This document shows, in pieces, positions 51,428 through 58,863 of a stretch of DNA of 64,000 nt. Both the position numbers and the translations under genes were made by a program. Numbering within the stretch: position 1 is the stretch's first letter; every line of letters starts with the position of its first letter. Location of the stretch: contig JAPKZK010000030.1 in the NCBI GenBank assembly GCA_026393835.1, positions 31,956 to 95,955 of the forward strand. The letters are read 5' to 3'. This DNA is from Candidatus Aminicenantota bacterium (GTDB lineage: Bacteria; Acidobacteriota; Aminicenantia; UBA2199). The notes beneath the pieces are model-generated. The model was given only the letters and a program-made list of their open reading frames with translations. It was not told the origin of the DNA and ran no database searches.

Positions 51428-51760
51428 GCATTTCGACATATTTGTATTTTTTTAAGACAATTCATTTCTGCTCTTTGATCGTGAAAACGGTAATGGTGTG
51501 CAGTGGAATTAAAATCGGGCAGACACGGGGGTCTGCCCCTACCGCTCTGCTTTTTATGAGCCGCTAAGGTCGCGGCGCGACACCCTTAAAGAGCGAAGGA
51601 CCGCGAAGAGGGGAAAAATTGGCCTGGCACATAACAGCCGGTTGTCGAAGACAAAACTTGACGGTGGATTCAATGTCCCTTTTACCATTTTATTTTTTTT
51701 CAAAAATGGTTTATAATTGATTCCTGAAGAATCGAGTATTTTCTATAGGAGGAAAAAACG
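51428..51760. other. Gene-free spacer
   Basis: It holds an inverted repeat GGGCAGAC (51517-51524) with GTCTGCCC (51531-51538), a GAGCGAAGGACCGCGAAGA-type repeat near 51590 and, from 51712, a TATAAT that could be the -10 of the AAA ATPase gene (its -35 is poor). An AGGAGG site at about 51748 serves that gene. No coding signal seen. Confidence 0.5.
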
Positions 51761-52822
51761 ATGTTTAAGAAAATCAAGATCGAACAATTTAGGGGAATTT
51801 CAAACCTCGAATTAAACGACCTGCGTCAATTCAACCTGTTCGTAGGAAAAAACAACTGCGGAAAAACAAGCCTCCTGGAAAGTATTATCCTTATTTCCAC
51901 TCCCTCTAATCCATTTTATCCCGTCATGATAAATAATATGAGAGGACATTATATAACGCAACCTTACTCATGGACGGTTTTATTCAATAAATTGGATATA
52001 GAATCTCCCATCCGCTTAACCGGGGAAATCTTAAAACCAAAGGAAATACGAACGTTAACGATTAATATTTTACCGGATAAAAATGTTGCTCAACCTACCT
52101 ACGAACATTTTGGCCTTTCACAAAGTCGGACAGAGTTTGATAAAATAATCGGACTGTCGATAGAGTTTTCGATTTCAAAACACCCCAGGAAGATAAATAT
52201 GTATGAATCCAAAATATGGTTAGGGAGAGAGAATAAGTTGGAGAGCAGTCCTCCTGAGAATTATATTGAAACTTTAAAAAGTATATTTCTTACTCCGGTG
52301 ACTCTTCGCCCAAATATACCCAGATGGTTTAATCAAGTACTTATAAAAAAACAAGACGAAAAAATTCTAAAAATTCTCCAAACTGTCGAACCCCGCCTGG
52401 TCAATTTGTTCCTTGGCTCAGAAAACATAGTGTATGGTGACATGGGCTTTACTAAACTACTTCCTTTAAACACGGCCGGGGAAGGGCTAAATAATTTGTT
52501 AGCCATTATCCTGGCCATTTACGAAACTTCCGGCGGCGTTGTCTTGATCGATGAAATTGAAAATGGTCTTCATTATTCGACCCAGGCAATACTCTGGGCC
52601 GCTGTAATTGAAGCAGCAACCGCTTTTAATGTCCAGGTTTTTGCCTCCACGCACTCTTATGAAACCGTCAAGGCATTCAGTGCGGCTTGCGAAAAATTAG
52701 ACGATAAGGACGATAAAGTCAGGCTTTTCCGTCTCGAAAACGAAAAAGATAAAATACGATTAATCGACTTTAACCATGAAATGCTCAGTACGGCGATAAT
52801 GAAAGATTGGGAGGTCCGTTAA
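51761..52822 (+). CDS. AAA ATPase of an OLD/PARIS-like pair
   Basis: A 353-residue ATPase of the AAA_15/AAA_21 (OLD-like) type. It begins with FKKIKIEQFRGISNLELNDL, has Walker A VGKNNCGKTSLLES near residue 28, Walker B GVVLIDEIENGLHYS near 263 and a D-loop/H-switch VFASTHSYETVKAF. The lack of a nuclease domain is made up for by the next gene. Comparable ATPase-plus-Toprim gene pairs (OLD, PARIS) act against phages; that role here is inference from architecture. Its TAA overlaps the next ATG. Confidence 0.88.
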   Translation: MFKKIKIEQFRGISNLELNDLRQFNLFVGKNNCGKTSLLESIILISTPSNPFYPVMINNMRGHYITQPYSWTVLFNKLDIESPIRLTGEILKPKEIRTLTINILPDKNVAQPTYEHFGLSQSRTEFDKIIGLSIEFSISKHPRKINMYESKIWLGRENKLESSPPENYIETLKSIFLTPVTLRPNIPRWFNQVLIKKQDEKILKILQTVEPRLVNLFLGSENIVYGDMGFTKLLPLNTAGEGLNNLLAIILAIYETSGGVVLIDEIENGLHYSTQAILWAAVIEAATAFNVQVFASTHSYETVKAFSAACEKLDDKDDKVRLFRLENEKDKIRLIDFNHEMLSTAIMKDWEVR

Positions 52823-53454
52823 TGATTGGTAAACAACCTTCTCCGGAACCGATCACAAAAAAGAAGCTATTGGCGGTTGAAGGCAAGGATGAAGTTATTT
52901 TTTTCAAAGAATTGTTTAAACAAATGGGAATGGACGATATTGTCCAGGTACTCGATGTGGCGGGAAAGGATAATTTTAAGAAAGAAATGCCTTTATTGAA
53001 AAGAGCTACAGGATTTAACGATATTGAAGCAATTGCCATTATTCGCGATGCGGATGACAGTTTCGAGAACGCATTTAAAAGCGTCATCAATGTTTTGGAA
53101 AAAATCGAGGACCTCAAGGTTCCGAAGAAACCTGGAGAATTCTCCCAGGGGAATCCGAAAGTGGGAGTTTTTATTATGCCTGATAATTCTAACCCAGGAA
53201 TGCTGGAAGACCTTTGCCTGGAAACGGTAAAAGACAAGGAAGAGATGAAATGTGTCAAACAATTCCTCGCTTGTGCAAAAAAACTTAAAAATCCTCCCAA
53301 AGAGAAAGATATTCCCAAAGCTCAGGTTCAAACTTTCCTTGCTGTCATGCCCGACGTCCCAAACTCCGTCGGCAGGGGCGCCCAAAAAAAATTCTGGAAT
53401 TTCGATGCGGCCGAATTAAAGCCGCTAAAGGACTTTCTTTCAAAATTGAAATAA
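52822..53454 (+). CDS. DUF3226 Toprim-like partner
   Basis: A 210-residue protein. I chose the ATG at 52822, which overlaps the previous stop (TAATG), over an in-frame TTG at 52807. The Toprim-like core shows KLLAVEGKDEVIFFKEL (acidic residue after strand 1) and IAIIRDADDSFEN (DxD). A late segment GVFIMPDNSNPGMLEDL is typical of DUF3226. With the upstream ATPase it forms a two-gene system like a split OLD nuclease. Confidence 0.82.
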   Translation: MIGKQPSPEPITKKKLLAVEGKDEVIFFKELFKQMGMDDIVQVLDVAGKDNFKKEMPLLKRATGFNDIEAIAIIRDADDSFENAFKSVINVLEKIEDLKVPKKPGEFSQGNPKVGVFIMPDNSNPGMLEDLCLETVKDKEEMKCVKQFLACAKKLKNPPKEKDIPKAQVQTFLAVMPDVPNSVGRGAQKKFWNFDAAELKPLKDFLSKLK

Positions 53455-53475
53455 AGACGAATAATCTGAAGAAAG

Positions 53476-53600
53476 GGAAAAAATTTTGACTGTCTCCAGG
53501 TTTCCCCCTCCTGCGTAAGGAGGAAAACTCGGCTGCCGTGAAAACAAATTCTTAGCCACGGACGAACACGGACCAACACGGATAATTTTCATCGTCTCCA
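53476..53600. repeat. Recurring spacer elements left of vapBC
   Basis: It contains a 26-base segment (53519-53544, beginning GGAGGAAAACTCGGCTGCC) repeated exactly at 54353-54378, on the other side of vapBC. A CCACGGACGAACACGGACC copy lies at about 53556. A GGGAAAAAATTTTGGCT phrase occurs at 53476 (as a variant), 53597 and 54429. Confidence 0.7.
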
Positions 53601-53638
53601 GGCAATGGCGGGGAAAAAATTTTGGCTATCTCAAAGCC

Positions 53639-54025
53639 CTACCATATAACCTCAATATCTTTAACCTCTTTAAATCGCTTATCAGAAGAGATAACAGGGG
53701 TCCCCAGTATTTTGGCCGTGGCTAAGATAAGACGGTCGTGCAATTCGTAAAACTTTATCAACTCCGCTTCTCTTAATATTTCAATGCCGAATTCAACGAT
53801 TGAATAACACTTTTTTGAGTTCAATTGATTTACCATTTCCTCTAAAGTCATGGGTATCCTGTTTTTTTCCGCCAAATACATGATCTCCATTAAACTTATT
53901 ATCGATACAAATAATTGATGCTGGTCGCTTTCAGCCTGTACTAATATTTCTTTGGCCTTTTTGCCCAACTTAGAGATTTGAGAGAAATGCCTGATTATAG
54001 CGTTGGTATCAAGTAGGTACTGCAC
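53639..54025 (-). CDS. vapC: VapC-type PIN-domain ribonuclease toxin
   Basis: A 128-residue PIN protein. The acidic metal-binding residues are visible in QYLLDTNAIIRHF (D6), SLMEIMYLAEK (glutamate), LHDRLILATAKIL and VISSDKRFKEV. VapC toxins cut tRNA or rRNA when free of their antitoxin. The start overlaps the antitoxin stop by one base, giving the usual antitoxin-first order. The pair is flanked by 26-base direct repeats. Confidence 0.9.
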   Translation of the reverse strand: MQYLLDTNAIIRHFSQISKLGKKAKEILVQAESDQHQLFVSIISLMEIMYLAEKNRIPMTLEEMVNQLNSKKCYSIVEFGIEILREAELIKFYELHDRLILATAKILGTPVISSDKRFKEVKDIEVIW

Positions 54026-54291
54026 TATTTATGCCTTTCCAGGATCTGATTTCCTAACTCCCGGCGGAGATTTCTTATCTCCTCATCAAGATTGGCTATT
54101 TTCTCAAATCCTTTGTTTTTCCATATGCCGGCAAGCGTTTTGGGTTCTCTCTTCCGCTTGTTCATACTGGTTTTGCTTTTGAAGAGGATGAATTTGATGA
54201 AAGTTTCGACTTCATTCAAGCGTTCAGGCGGTACGTAGGATAATTCTCTCATAATCGCGTACTTCGTCAAAACACTGTCATTCGTTTTCAT
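54025..54291 (-). CDS. VapB-type antitoxin
   Basis: An 88-residue protein directly upstream of the PIN toxin. The first 45 residues (YAIMRELSYVPPERLNEVETFIKFIL) resemble DUF2281/VapB-like N-termini, and the lysine/arginine-rich centre (MNKRKREPKTLAGIWKNKGFEKIANLDEEIRNLRREL) looks like the toxin-wrapping tail. The DNA-binding fold is not certain. Product and position support an antitoxin. Confidence 0.78.
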   Translation of the reverse strand: MKTNDSVLTKYAIMRELSYVPPERLNEVETFIKFILFKSKTSMNKRKREPKTLAGIWKNKGFEKIANLDEEIRNLRRELGNQILERHK

Positions 54292-54352
54292 ACCTTCATT
54301 TTATCAGTATCTATTGATTATTACAATACCATGCTGAAAATTTTCTGCGCAG

Positions 54353-54420
54353 GGAGGAAAACTCGGCTGCCGTGAAAATAGCCACAAAGGCACGAAGACA
54401 CAAAGGAACACCAAGAAGTT
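54353..54420. repeat. Right direct repeat of vapBC and CACAAAGGCACGAAG element
   Basis: 54353-54378 is the exact second copy of the 26-base segment at 53519-53544. It runs directly into AGCCACAAAGGCACGAAGA (54379 on), the element also seen at 32557 and, inverted, at 31313. Confidence 0.75.
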
Positions 54421-54520
54421 TATTAGAGGGGAAAAATTTGGCTGCCTCCAGGTTTCCAGGCTTCGCGCGGTGTGGGGAGGTAAACTTGAAATCTTGACCT
54501 GGAAATCCAAAAACAAACCG

Positions 54521-54549
54521 TTGACAGGAACAAGAAATTTGGTTATATT
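54521..54549 (+). promoter_or_regulatory. Sigma-70 promoter of the shortened Rpn gene
   Basis: TTGACA (54521-54526) and TATATT (54544-54549) are spaced by 17 bases. The whole stretch to the ATG is nearly identical to the promoter of the full-length copy at 57683-57711. Confidence 0.75.
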
Positions 54550-54574
54550 AAATACGATAAACAAGGATATAAAA

Positions 54575-55045
54575 ATGAGCCATGAACGGAAATTGATTAG
54601 CTTCGATTGGGCTATCGATGAATGGATATATTTTTTTAAGAATGAGACCATCAAAGACGAATTTACCGCCCAGGGTTTAAAAGAAGCCAAAGAAGAACTG
54701 GACATTTTGAAAATGAGCGAAGAAGAGCGCCATGAATACGAAGCCTACCAGGAAAGCCTCCGTTATCAAGCCAGTATGTTCGAATCCACCTATAAAGTCG
54801 GTGAAATGAAAGGACTAAAACAAGGAATCGAGGTAGGTCGGAAAGAGGGGATCGAGACCGGACTTAAAGATGGGATCGAAACCGGGCGCAAAGAAGGGAT
54901 CGAAACCGGACTTAAAGAGGGTATCGAAACCGGACAAAAAGATAAAACCCTGGAGATGGCAAAAAAATTAAAAGAAATAGGTATGGAATTGCCTCTTATT
55001 GCGAAAGTTTCCGGTTTATCGCAAGATGAAATCATGAATCTTTAA
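54575..55045 (+). pseudogene. Rpn-family gene with in-frame deletion of the nuclease core
   Basis: A 156-residue frame. Residues 1-14 (MSHERKLISFDWAI) and everything from DEWIYFFKNE on match the full-length copy at 57737, but 170 residues (510 bp) between two ATC triplets are missing, taking the whole PD-(D/E)XK nuclease domain. The frame, promoter and C-terminal repeat (GIETGRKEGIETGLKEG) are intact, so a nuclease-free protein could still be made. The C-terminal repeat differs in number and sequence from the other copy. I call it a pseudogene, though a regulatory product is possible. Confidence 0.7.
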
Positions 55046-55111
55046 GCAGGAGGGCGGCGCCCCCACCCTCTTGCACGGCCCTGGAGAAAAAAAATTCGCC
55101 TGCTCCCTTTT

Positions 55112-55753
55112 TCATAATCGTTTGGGTAAAAATTTGTTTAATTCTTGAACCAGGAGGTGTACGTTCGTGGATGGATTGTCTTTTCCCGGATTCGGCGGTG
55201 CATAGTTTTGCAATAATTTCTCTGCATTTTTTATCGCTGTCTGCTGCTTATCCAACAAAGCCTGATACATTTCCAGGCTATTTTTTTCGTAAGGGGAATT
55301 AAGAAGTACAGACAGCTTTTTTATATAATCATCCCTTGATATCCCGGTATTAAAATAGTGAAAATGAAGCAAATACCATAACTCAAAGGCTTCATTGGAA
55401 TAAGCGATTTTAATATTTTTTTTACCGGCAAGCTCAAATGCGGCATTGAAACAGTTCAAAGGATTGTTGTCTTTGTCAAAGACACACCATACTTGATCGT
55501 AGTTTTCCCCGGTTTTTCTTGCTTGATGGCTGATTTCCCCGGCCCTTTTTACCAGGCTCAAGGTGTTCATCCCGCAGCCTTCAACTTTAACTTTCACCGA
55601 GCTTATAAGGCGGCTGAAAGCTTTAAAATAGTTCGGCTCTGTTTTTTCCCCTTCGCAGACTATAAGAAAACTATTAGGCGGCGTGCCTCTATTCCCGGAT
55701 CTTCTATCGAAGGACCTATTTTTCCTTTTCCAGTATAAGTTGTCGGTTCCCAT
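55112..55753 (-). CDS. RloB-like Toprim-related protein
   Basis: A 213-residue protein of the RloB family. FLIVCEGEKTEPNYFKAF near residue 30 and VWCVFDKDNNP near 90 give the glutamate and DxD of a Toprim-like site; AYSNEAFELWYLLHFHYF is the family's conserved centre. RloB genes pair with RloA ATPases and often sit beside restriction systems. It starts nine bases after the RloA stop. A nuclease role is inferred from the Toprim-like residues. Confidence 0.88.
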   Translation of the reverse strand: MGTDNLYWKRKNRSFDRRSGNRGTPPNSFLIVCEGEKTEPNYFKAFSRLISSVKVKVEGCGMNTLSLVKRAGEISHQARKTGENYDQVWCVFDKDNNPLNCFNAAFELAGKKNIKIAYSNEAFELWYLLHFHYFNTGISRDDYIKKLSVLLNSPYEKNSLEMYQALLDKQQTAIKNAEKLLQNYAPPNPGKDNPSTNVHLLVQELNKFLPKRL

Positions 55754-55762
55754 GTGATTTCG

Positions 55763-57043
55763 TTATAAAGAGGAAAACAGGGACTCGATACCACCGATAA
55801 ACGGCACGGCGCCGTATTTACCCATGATATAATCCTTATCGAAAGAGGCGTCCTTACGTATACTGTATTCTTCCAGCGAATAAAGATTGGTAGCCCCGTA
55901 TTCATTTTTTTGGGTAAACCATATTTGATCTCTTCTAAATAATTGGTTTTTGAGGATACCGGTATCATGACTGACAAAAATGAGCTGGGCTTGAGATGGT
56001 AAAGCCCTGTCACTACCCGTTTCGTAGTGAGACTGATGAAATGCTTCAATAATGGCTTGCGTGAGAAGAGGGTGTAATTTGGATGTCAACTCATCGATTA
56101 CAAGCACTTTTCCTTTTTTTATGGTATCGTAAATGGGCCCGGATAAACCAAAGAGAGCCAGGGTTCCCGCCGATTCATTTTTAAATAGGGAAAATTTTTC
56201 ATCCACTACAGGTTTATTGTGTTGATCATATTTTTGATGCACGGCTTCAACGTCTACAACTGCGGACATGATTCTGCTTTTTAATTTTAAAGGTATATCT
56301 TTTGACAAATCTTCTTCAATAAGAGGTCTTTCTGTTTTTTGTATCTCTTTTATACCCAGATCAGCGACTCTTAAAAATTTTGAGGTAAATTCTTCATATT
56401 CCTTGTCAGCCAATTTGGATAAGGTAAATTCCCGGTGTCGATTTGCATCTATACTTGAAATGATACTGAGATGATCAAACCATTCCAAAATTTTTTTTGC
56501 TTTTTCCCCGTTAAATTGAGCCGCCACCGAAAGAAAAAGGGCGTTTTCCCTGGTTTTCGCTTCCAGACCCTTTCCTTCCTTAAAATCTGGCCCTACTTTA
56601 ATATCACTCTTTTCCCGGATGAAAAGGGTGGCTTCCCGGATGGTCGGCACATAAAACAACCATTCGTTGTGAACTTGCTTTTCGTCGACCTGGAATCCAT
56701 ACCTATACCGAATATTTTCCATCAAAAAAACGATTTCAAAAGTGGAAGGTCTGTTTTCGGTTTCTGTGCTCAAACGGAATTTTTCAACATCGATCTTTTC
56801 TGTGGCCTGGCTTTCCCTGGAAGAGTTCAGAACAAAATTCCTCATAAATGCCATTGCATTGAACAAATTGCTTTTTCCGCTGGCATTGGCGCCATATATG
56901 GCCGCGCTTCGCAGCAAGCTTAATTTATTGCTAATTTTTACGGTATGGGTTGCTAAATGCTCTTTATCCGCTGACGCCACCATACTCAGAGTGACCTCAT
57001 CTTTAAATGAGCGAAAGTTACCGACTCTAAATTCTACCAGCAT
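55763..57043 (-). CDS. RloA-like AAA ATPase
   Basis: I chose the ATG at 57043 with the GAGGATAA site, giving 426 residues that start MLVEFRVGNFRSFKDEVTLSM; an earlier ATG at 57112 adds 23 unlikely residues. Walker A is IYGANASGKSNLFNAM near residue 50, and KVLVIDELTSKLHPLLTQAI is Walker B with a modified D-loop. IFVSHDTGILKNQLFRRDQIWF closes the ATPase. This is the AAA_15-type ATPase partner of RloB. With the pair at 51761-53454 it makes two ATPase-Toprim modules in 6 kb. Confidence 0.88.
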   Translation of the reverse strand: MLVEFRVGNFRSFKDEVTLSMVASADKEHLATHTVKISNKLSLLRSAAIYGANASGKSNLFNAMAFMRNFVLNSSRESQATEKIDVEKFRLSTETENRPSTFEIVFLMENIRYRYGFQVDEKQVHNEWLFYVPTIREATLFIREKSDIKVGPDFKEGKGLEAKTRENALFLSVAAQFNGEKAKKILEWFDHLSIISSIDANRHREFTLSKLADKEYEEFTSKFLRVADLGIKEIQKTERPLIEEDLSKDIPLKLKSRIMSAVVDVEAVHQKYDQHNKPVVDEKFSLFKNESAGTLALFGLSGPIYDTIKKGKVLVIDELTSKLHPLLTQAIIEAFHQSHYETGSDRALPSQAQLIFVSHDTGILKNQLFRRDQIWFTQKNEYGATNLYSLEEYSIRKDASFDKDYIMGKYGAVPFIGGIESLFSSL

Positions 57044-57362
57044 TTTATCCTCACATTTTAATTTATAATGTATTCTTAAGGTAAAGTCAAGTTTTATGCA
57101 GGATTTTCTCAAATATTTTATTTTCGCTTAAAAAAACCAATTTTTGCGGGGCGCCCTCGCCCACCCTCTTGCATGGCCATGGGGAAGAGGCAGGGTAGGA
57201 AGGGATCAGACAAAAAAACACCCCTCAAAGATTATTTCCGCCTGGCGCAGCTTTTTCTGTTTGGGGAGGGTGACGTTCGGGACGGGCGAAATAAAAATCT
57301 CAAAACGGATACTATTAAGCCATATTGGGCATACTACTGGTTTTCTACCGGGGGATGTTCTC
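57044..57362. other. Gene-free spacer with shared GC-rich motif
   Basis: It holds a GGCGCCCTCGCCCACCCTCT motif (about 57151-57170) that recurs as GGCGCCCCCACCCTCTTGCA at 55057 and GGCGCCCCCACCCTCCTTGC at 58775, all next to Rpn or RloAB genes. The two short plus-strand frames show no family features. Confidence 0.5.
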
Positions 57363-57434
57363 CTATTGAATATAGCCATTAGCTCGTTTGATAATAGTTT
57401 TTTTTATTTGAGACGGGAGGGATTTCTTAGCCAT
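57363..57434 (-). pseudogene. N-terminal remnant of a probable HNH endonuclease
   Basis: The ATG at 57434 overlaps the stop of the upstream small gene (ATGGCTAA) and opens 23 codons ending in TAG. MAKKSLPSQIKKTIIKRANG resembles the start of small HNH endonucleases, just before their RANGxCEYC motif, and then breaks off. The identification rests on about 20 residues. Confidence 0.35.
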
Positions 57435-57591
57435 AAGCGGGTGTTTGAATGTTGAGTTGTTTCATGAGTGCAGTAAGCGAAATCTGACGAATACAGGCTA
57501 ATTCTTTTAGATATTCCAAACGCTCTACATCCAATTTCTCGATTTGTGCAGTTAACTTTAATAATTCACCGTACTCCTCGGCATTTAACAT
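57427..57591 (-). CDS. Small hypothetical protein ahead of the HNH remnant
   Basis: A 54-residue frame starting MLNAEEYGELLKLTAQIEKL and ending MKQLNIQTPAYG, predicted to be almost entirely helical. Its stop overlaps the ATG of the HNH-like remnant. A small helical protein followed by a nuclease is a common two-gene layout, so it may be the surviving partner of a decayed module. There is no strong ribosome-binding site. Confidence 0.45.
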   Translation of the reverse strand: MLNAEEYGELLKLTAQIEKLDVERLEYLKELACIRQISLTALMKQLNIQTPAYG

Positions 57592-57682
57592 CTCTGACCG
57601 CCGCTTAGCGATAAGTTTATTTTATCATTAATAGGAGAAATTCTCAAGTGGAAACATTGATTTTTTTATTTTTTCTTAACCG

Positions 57683-57711
57683 TTGACAGGAACAAGAAAT
57701 TTAGTTATATT
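57683..57711 (+). promoter_or_regulatory. Sigma-70 promoter of the full-length Rpn gene
   Basis: TTGACA (57683-57688) and TATATT (57706-57711) with 17-base spacing, 26 bases before the ATG. It shares CCGTTGACAGGAACAAGAAA with the promoter at 54521. Confidence 0.78.
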
Positions 57712-57736
57712 TAATACGATAAACAAGGAAATAAAA

Positions 57737-58705
57737 ATGAGCCATGAACGGAAATTAATTAGCTTCGATTGGGCTATCAAGCGCCTGCTGCGGAACAAAG
57801 CCAGCTTCACTATATTTGAAGGCTTTTTGAGCGAACTGCTGCACGATAACATCAAAATTAAAAATTTACTGGAAAGCGAAAGCAACCGCGAAACCGAAGA
57901 CGACCGCTCCAACCGCGCCGATATGCTGGTAGAGAATGCCATGGGAGAATTAATCGTCGTCGAGGTCCAGCGGGAAACAGAATACGATTACTTACAGCGC
58001 ATCCTGTTCGGCGCCTCGAAACTGTTACTGGAACATATGAAGAAATCCATGGCCTATTCCAAAATGAAAAAAATCATTTCCATCAGCCTGGTTTATTTCG
58101 ATCTGGGAATGGGAGAAGATTACGCCTACCACGGCCAAACCCAATTTATCGGCATCAACAAGAACGATATCCTCCAGTTAAATAATTTGCAAAAGGAATT
58201 GTATAAGACTGAGAAAATAGCCAATATCTACCCGGAATTTTATTTATTGAAGATCAACCAATTTGACGATATCGCCCGTAACACCATCGATGAATGGATA
58301 TATTTTTTTAAGAATGAGACCATCAAAGACGAATTTACCGCCCAGGGTTTAAAAGAAGCCAAAGAAGAACTGGACATTTTGAAAATGAGCGAAGAAGAGC
58401 GCCACGAATACGAAGCCTACCAGGAAAGCCTCCGTTATCAAGCCAGTATGTTCGAATCCACCTATAAAGTCGGTGAAATGAAAGGACTAAAACAAGGAAT
58501 CGAAGCCGGACGCAAAGAGGGAATCGATGTGGGACGAAAAGAGGGAATCGACGTGGGACGAAAAGAGGGAATCGATTTAGGTCGGAACGAGGGGCAAAAA
58601 GATAAAGCCCTGGAAATGGCAAAAAAGTTAAAAGAAATAGGTATGGAATTGCCTCTTATTGCGAAGGTTTCCGGTTTATCGCAAGATGAAATCATGAATC
58701 TCTGA
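57737..58705 (+). CDS. Rpn-family recombination-promoting nuclease / PD-(D/E)XK transposase-like protein
   Basis: A 322-residue protein; the ATG at 57737 follows the conserved promoter, and an upstream in-frame start inside the promoter is rejected. Residues 1-100 hold the PD-(D/E)XK core: NRADMLVENAMGELIVVEVQRE with D62, E76 and Q78. LQRILFGASKLLLEHM follows. Residues 260-285 are GRKEGIDVGRKEGI repeats, a variable linker seen in this family. The end (EIGMELPLIAKVSGLSQDEIMNL) is shared with the shortened copy. Rpn proteins cleave DNA and promote RecA-independent recombination. A hairpin terminator follows. Confidence 0.9.
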   Translation: MSHERKLISFDWAIKRLLRNKASFTIFEGFLSELLHDNIKIKNLLESESNRETEDDRSNRADMLVENAMGELIVVEVQRETEYDYLQRILFGASKLLLEHMKKSMAYSKMKKIISISLVYFDLGMGEDYAYHGQTQFIGINKNDILQLNNLQKELYKTEKIANIYPEFYLLKINQFDDIARNTIDEWIYFFKNETIKDEFTAQGLKEAKEELDILKMSEEERHEYEAYQESLRYQASMFESTYKVGEMKGLKQGIEAGRKEGIDVGRKEGIDVGRKEGIDLGRNEGQKDKALEMAKKLKEIGMELPLIAKVSGLSQDEIMNL

Positions 58706-58766
58706 GCCGCGAAGCTGAAGCTCCCTGGTGTACATTTTCGCCTTCGCGACTTCGCGGCTATTTTTA
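58705..58766 (+). terminator. Hairpin terminator after the Rpn gene
   Basis: AGCCGCGAAG (58705-58714) and CTTCGCGGCT (58750-58759) are perfect 10-base arms, followed by ATTTTTATGG. The arms belong to a CGCGAAG-type spacer repeat and are placed as a terminator would be. Confidence 0.6.
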
Positions 58767-58803
58767 TGGCAGCCGGCGCCCCCACCCTCCTTGCCGGGAA
58801 CCA

Positions 58804-58831
58804 TTGACAAAATGTGGCAACATTATATAAT
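58804..58831 (+). promoter_or_regulatory. Sigma-70 promoter of the propeller-AraC gene
   Basis: TTGACA (58804-58809) and TATAAT (58826-58831), both perfect, are spaced by 16 bases and lie 33 bases before the ATG. Confidence 0.78.
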
Positions 58832-58863
58832 TGAATCTTAAATAACAGGTCTCGACTAATAAA

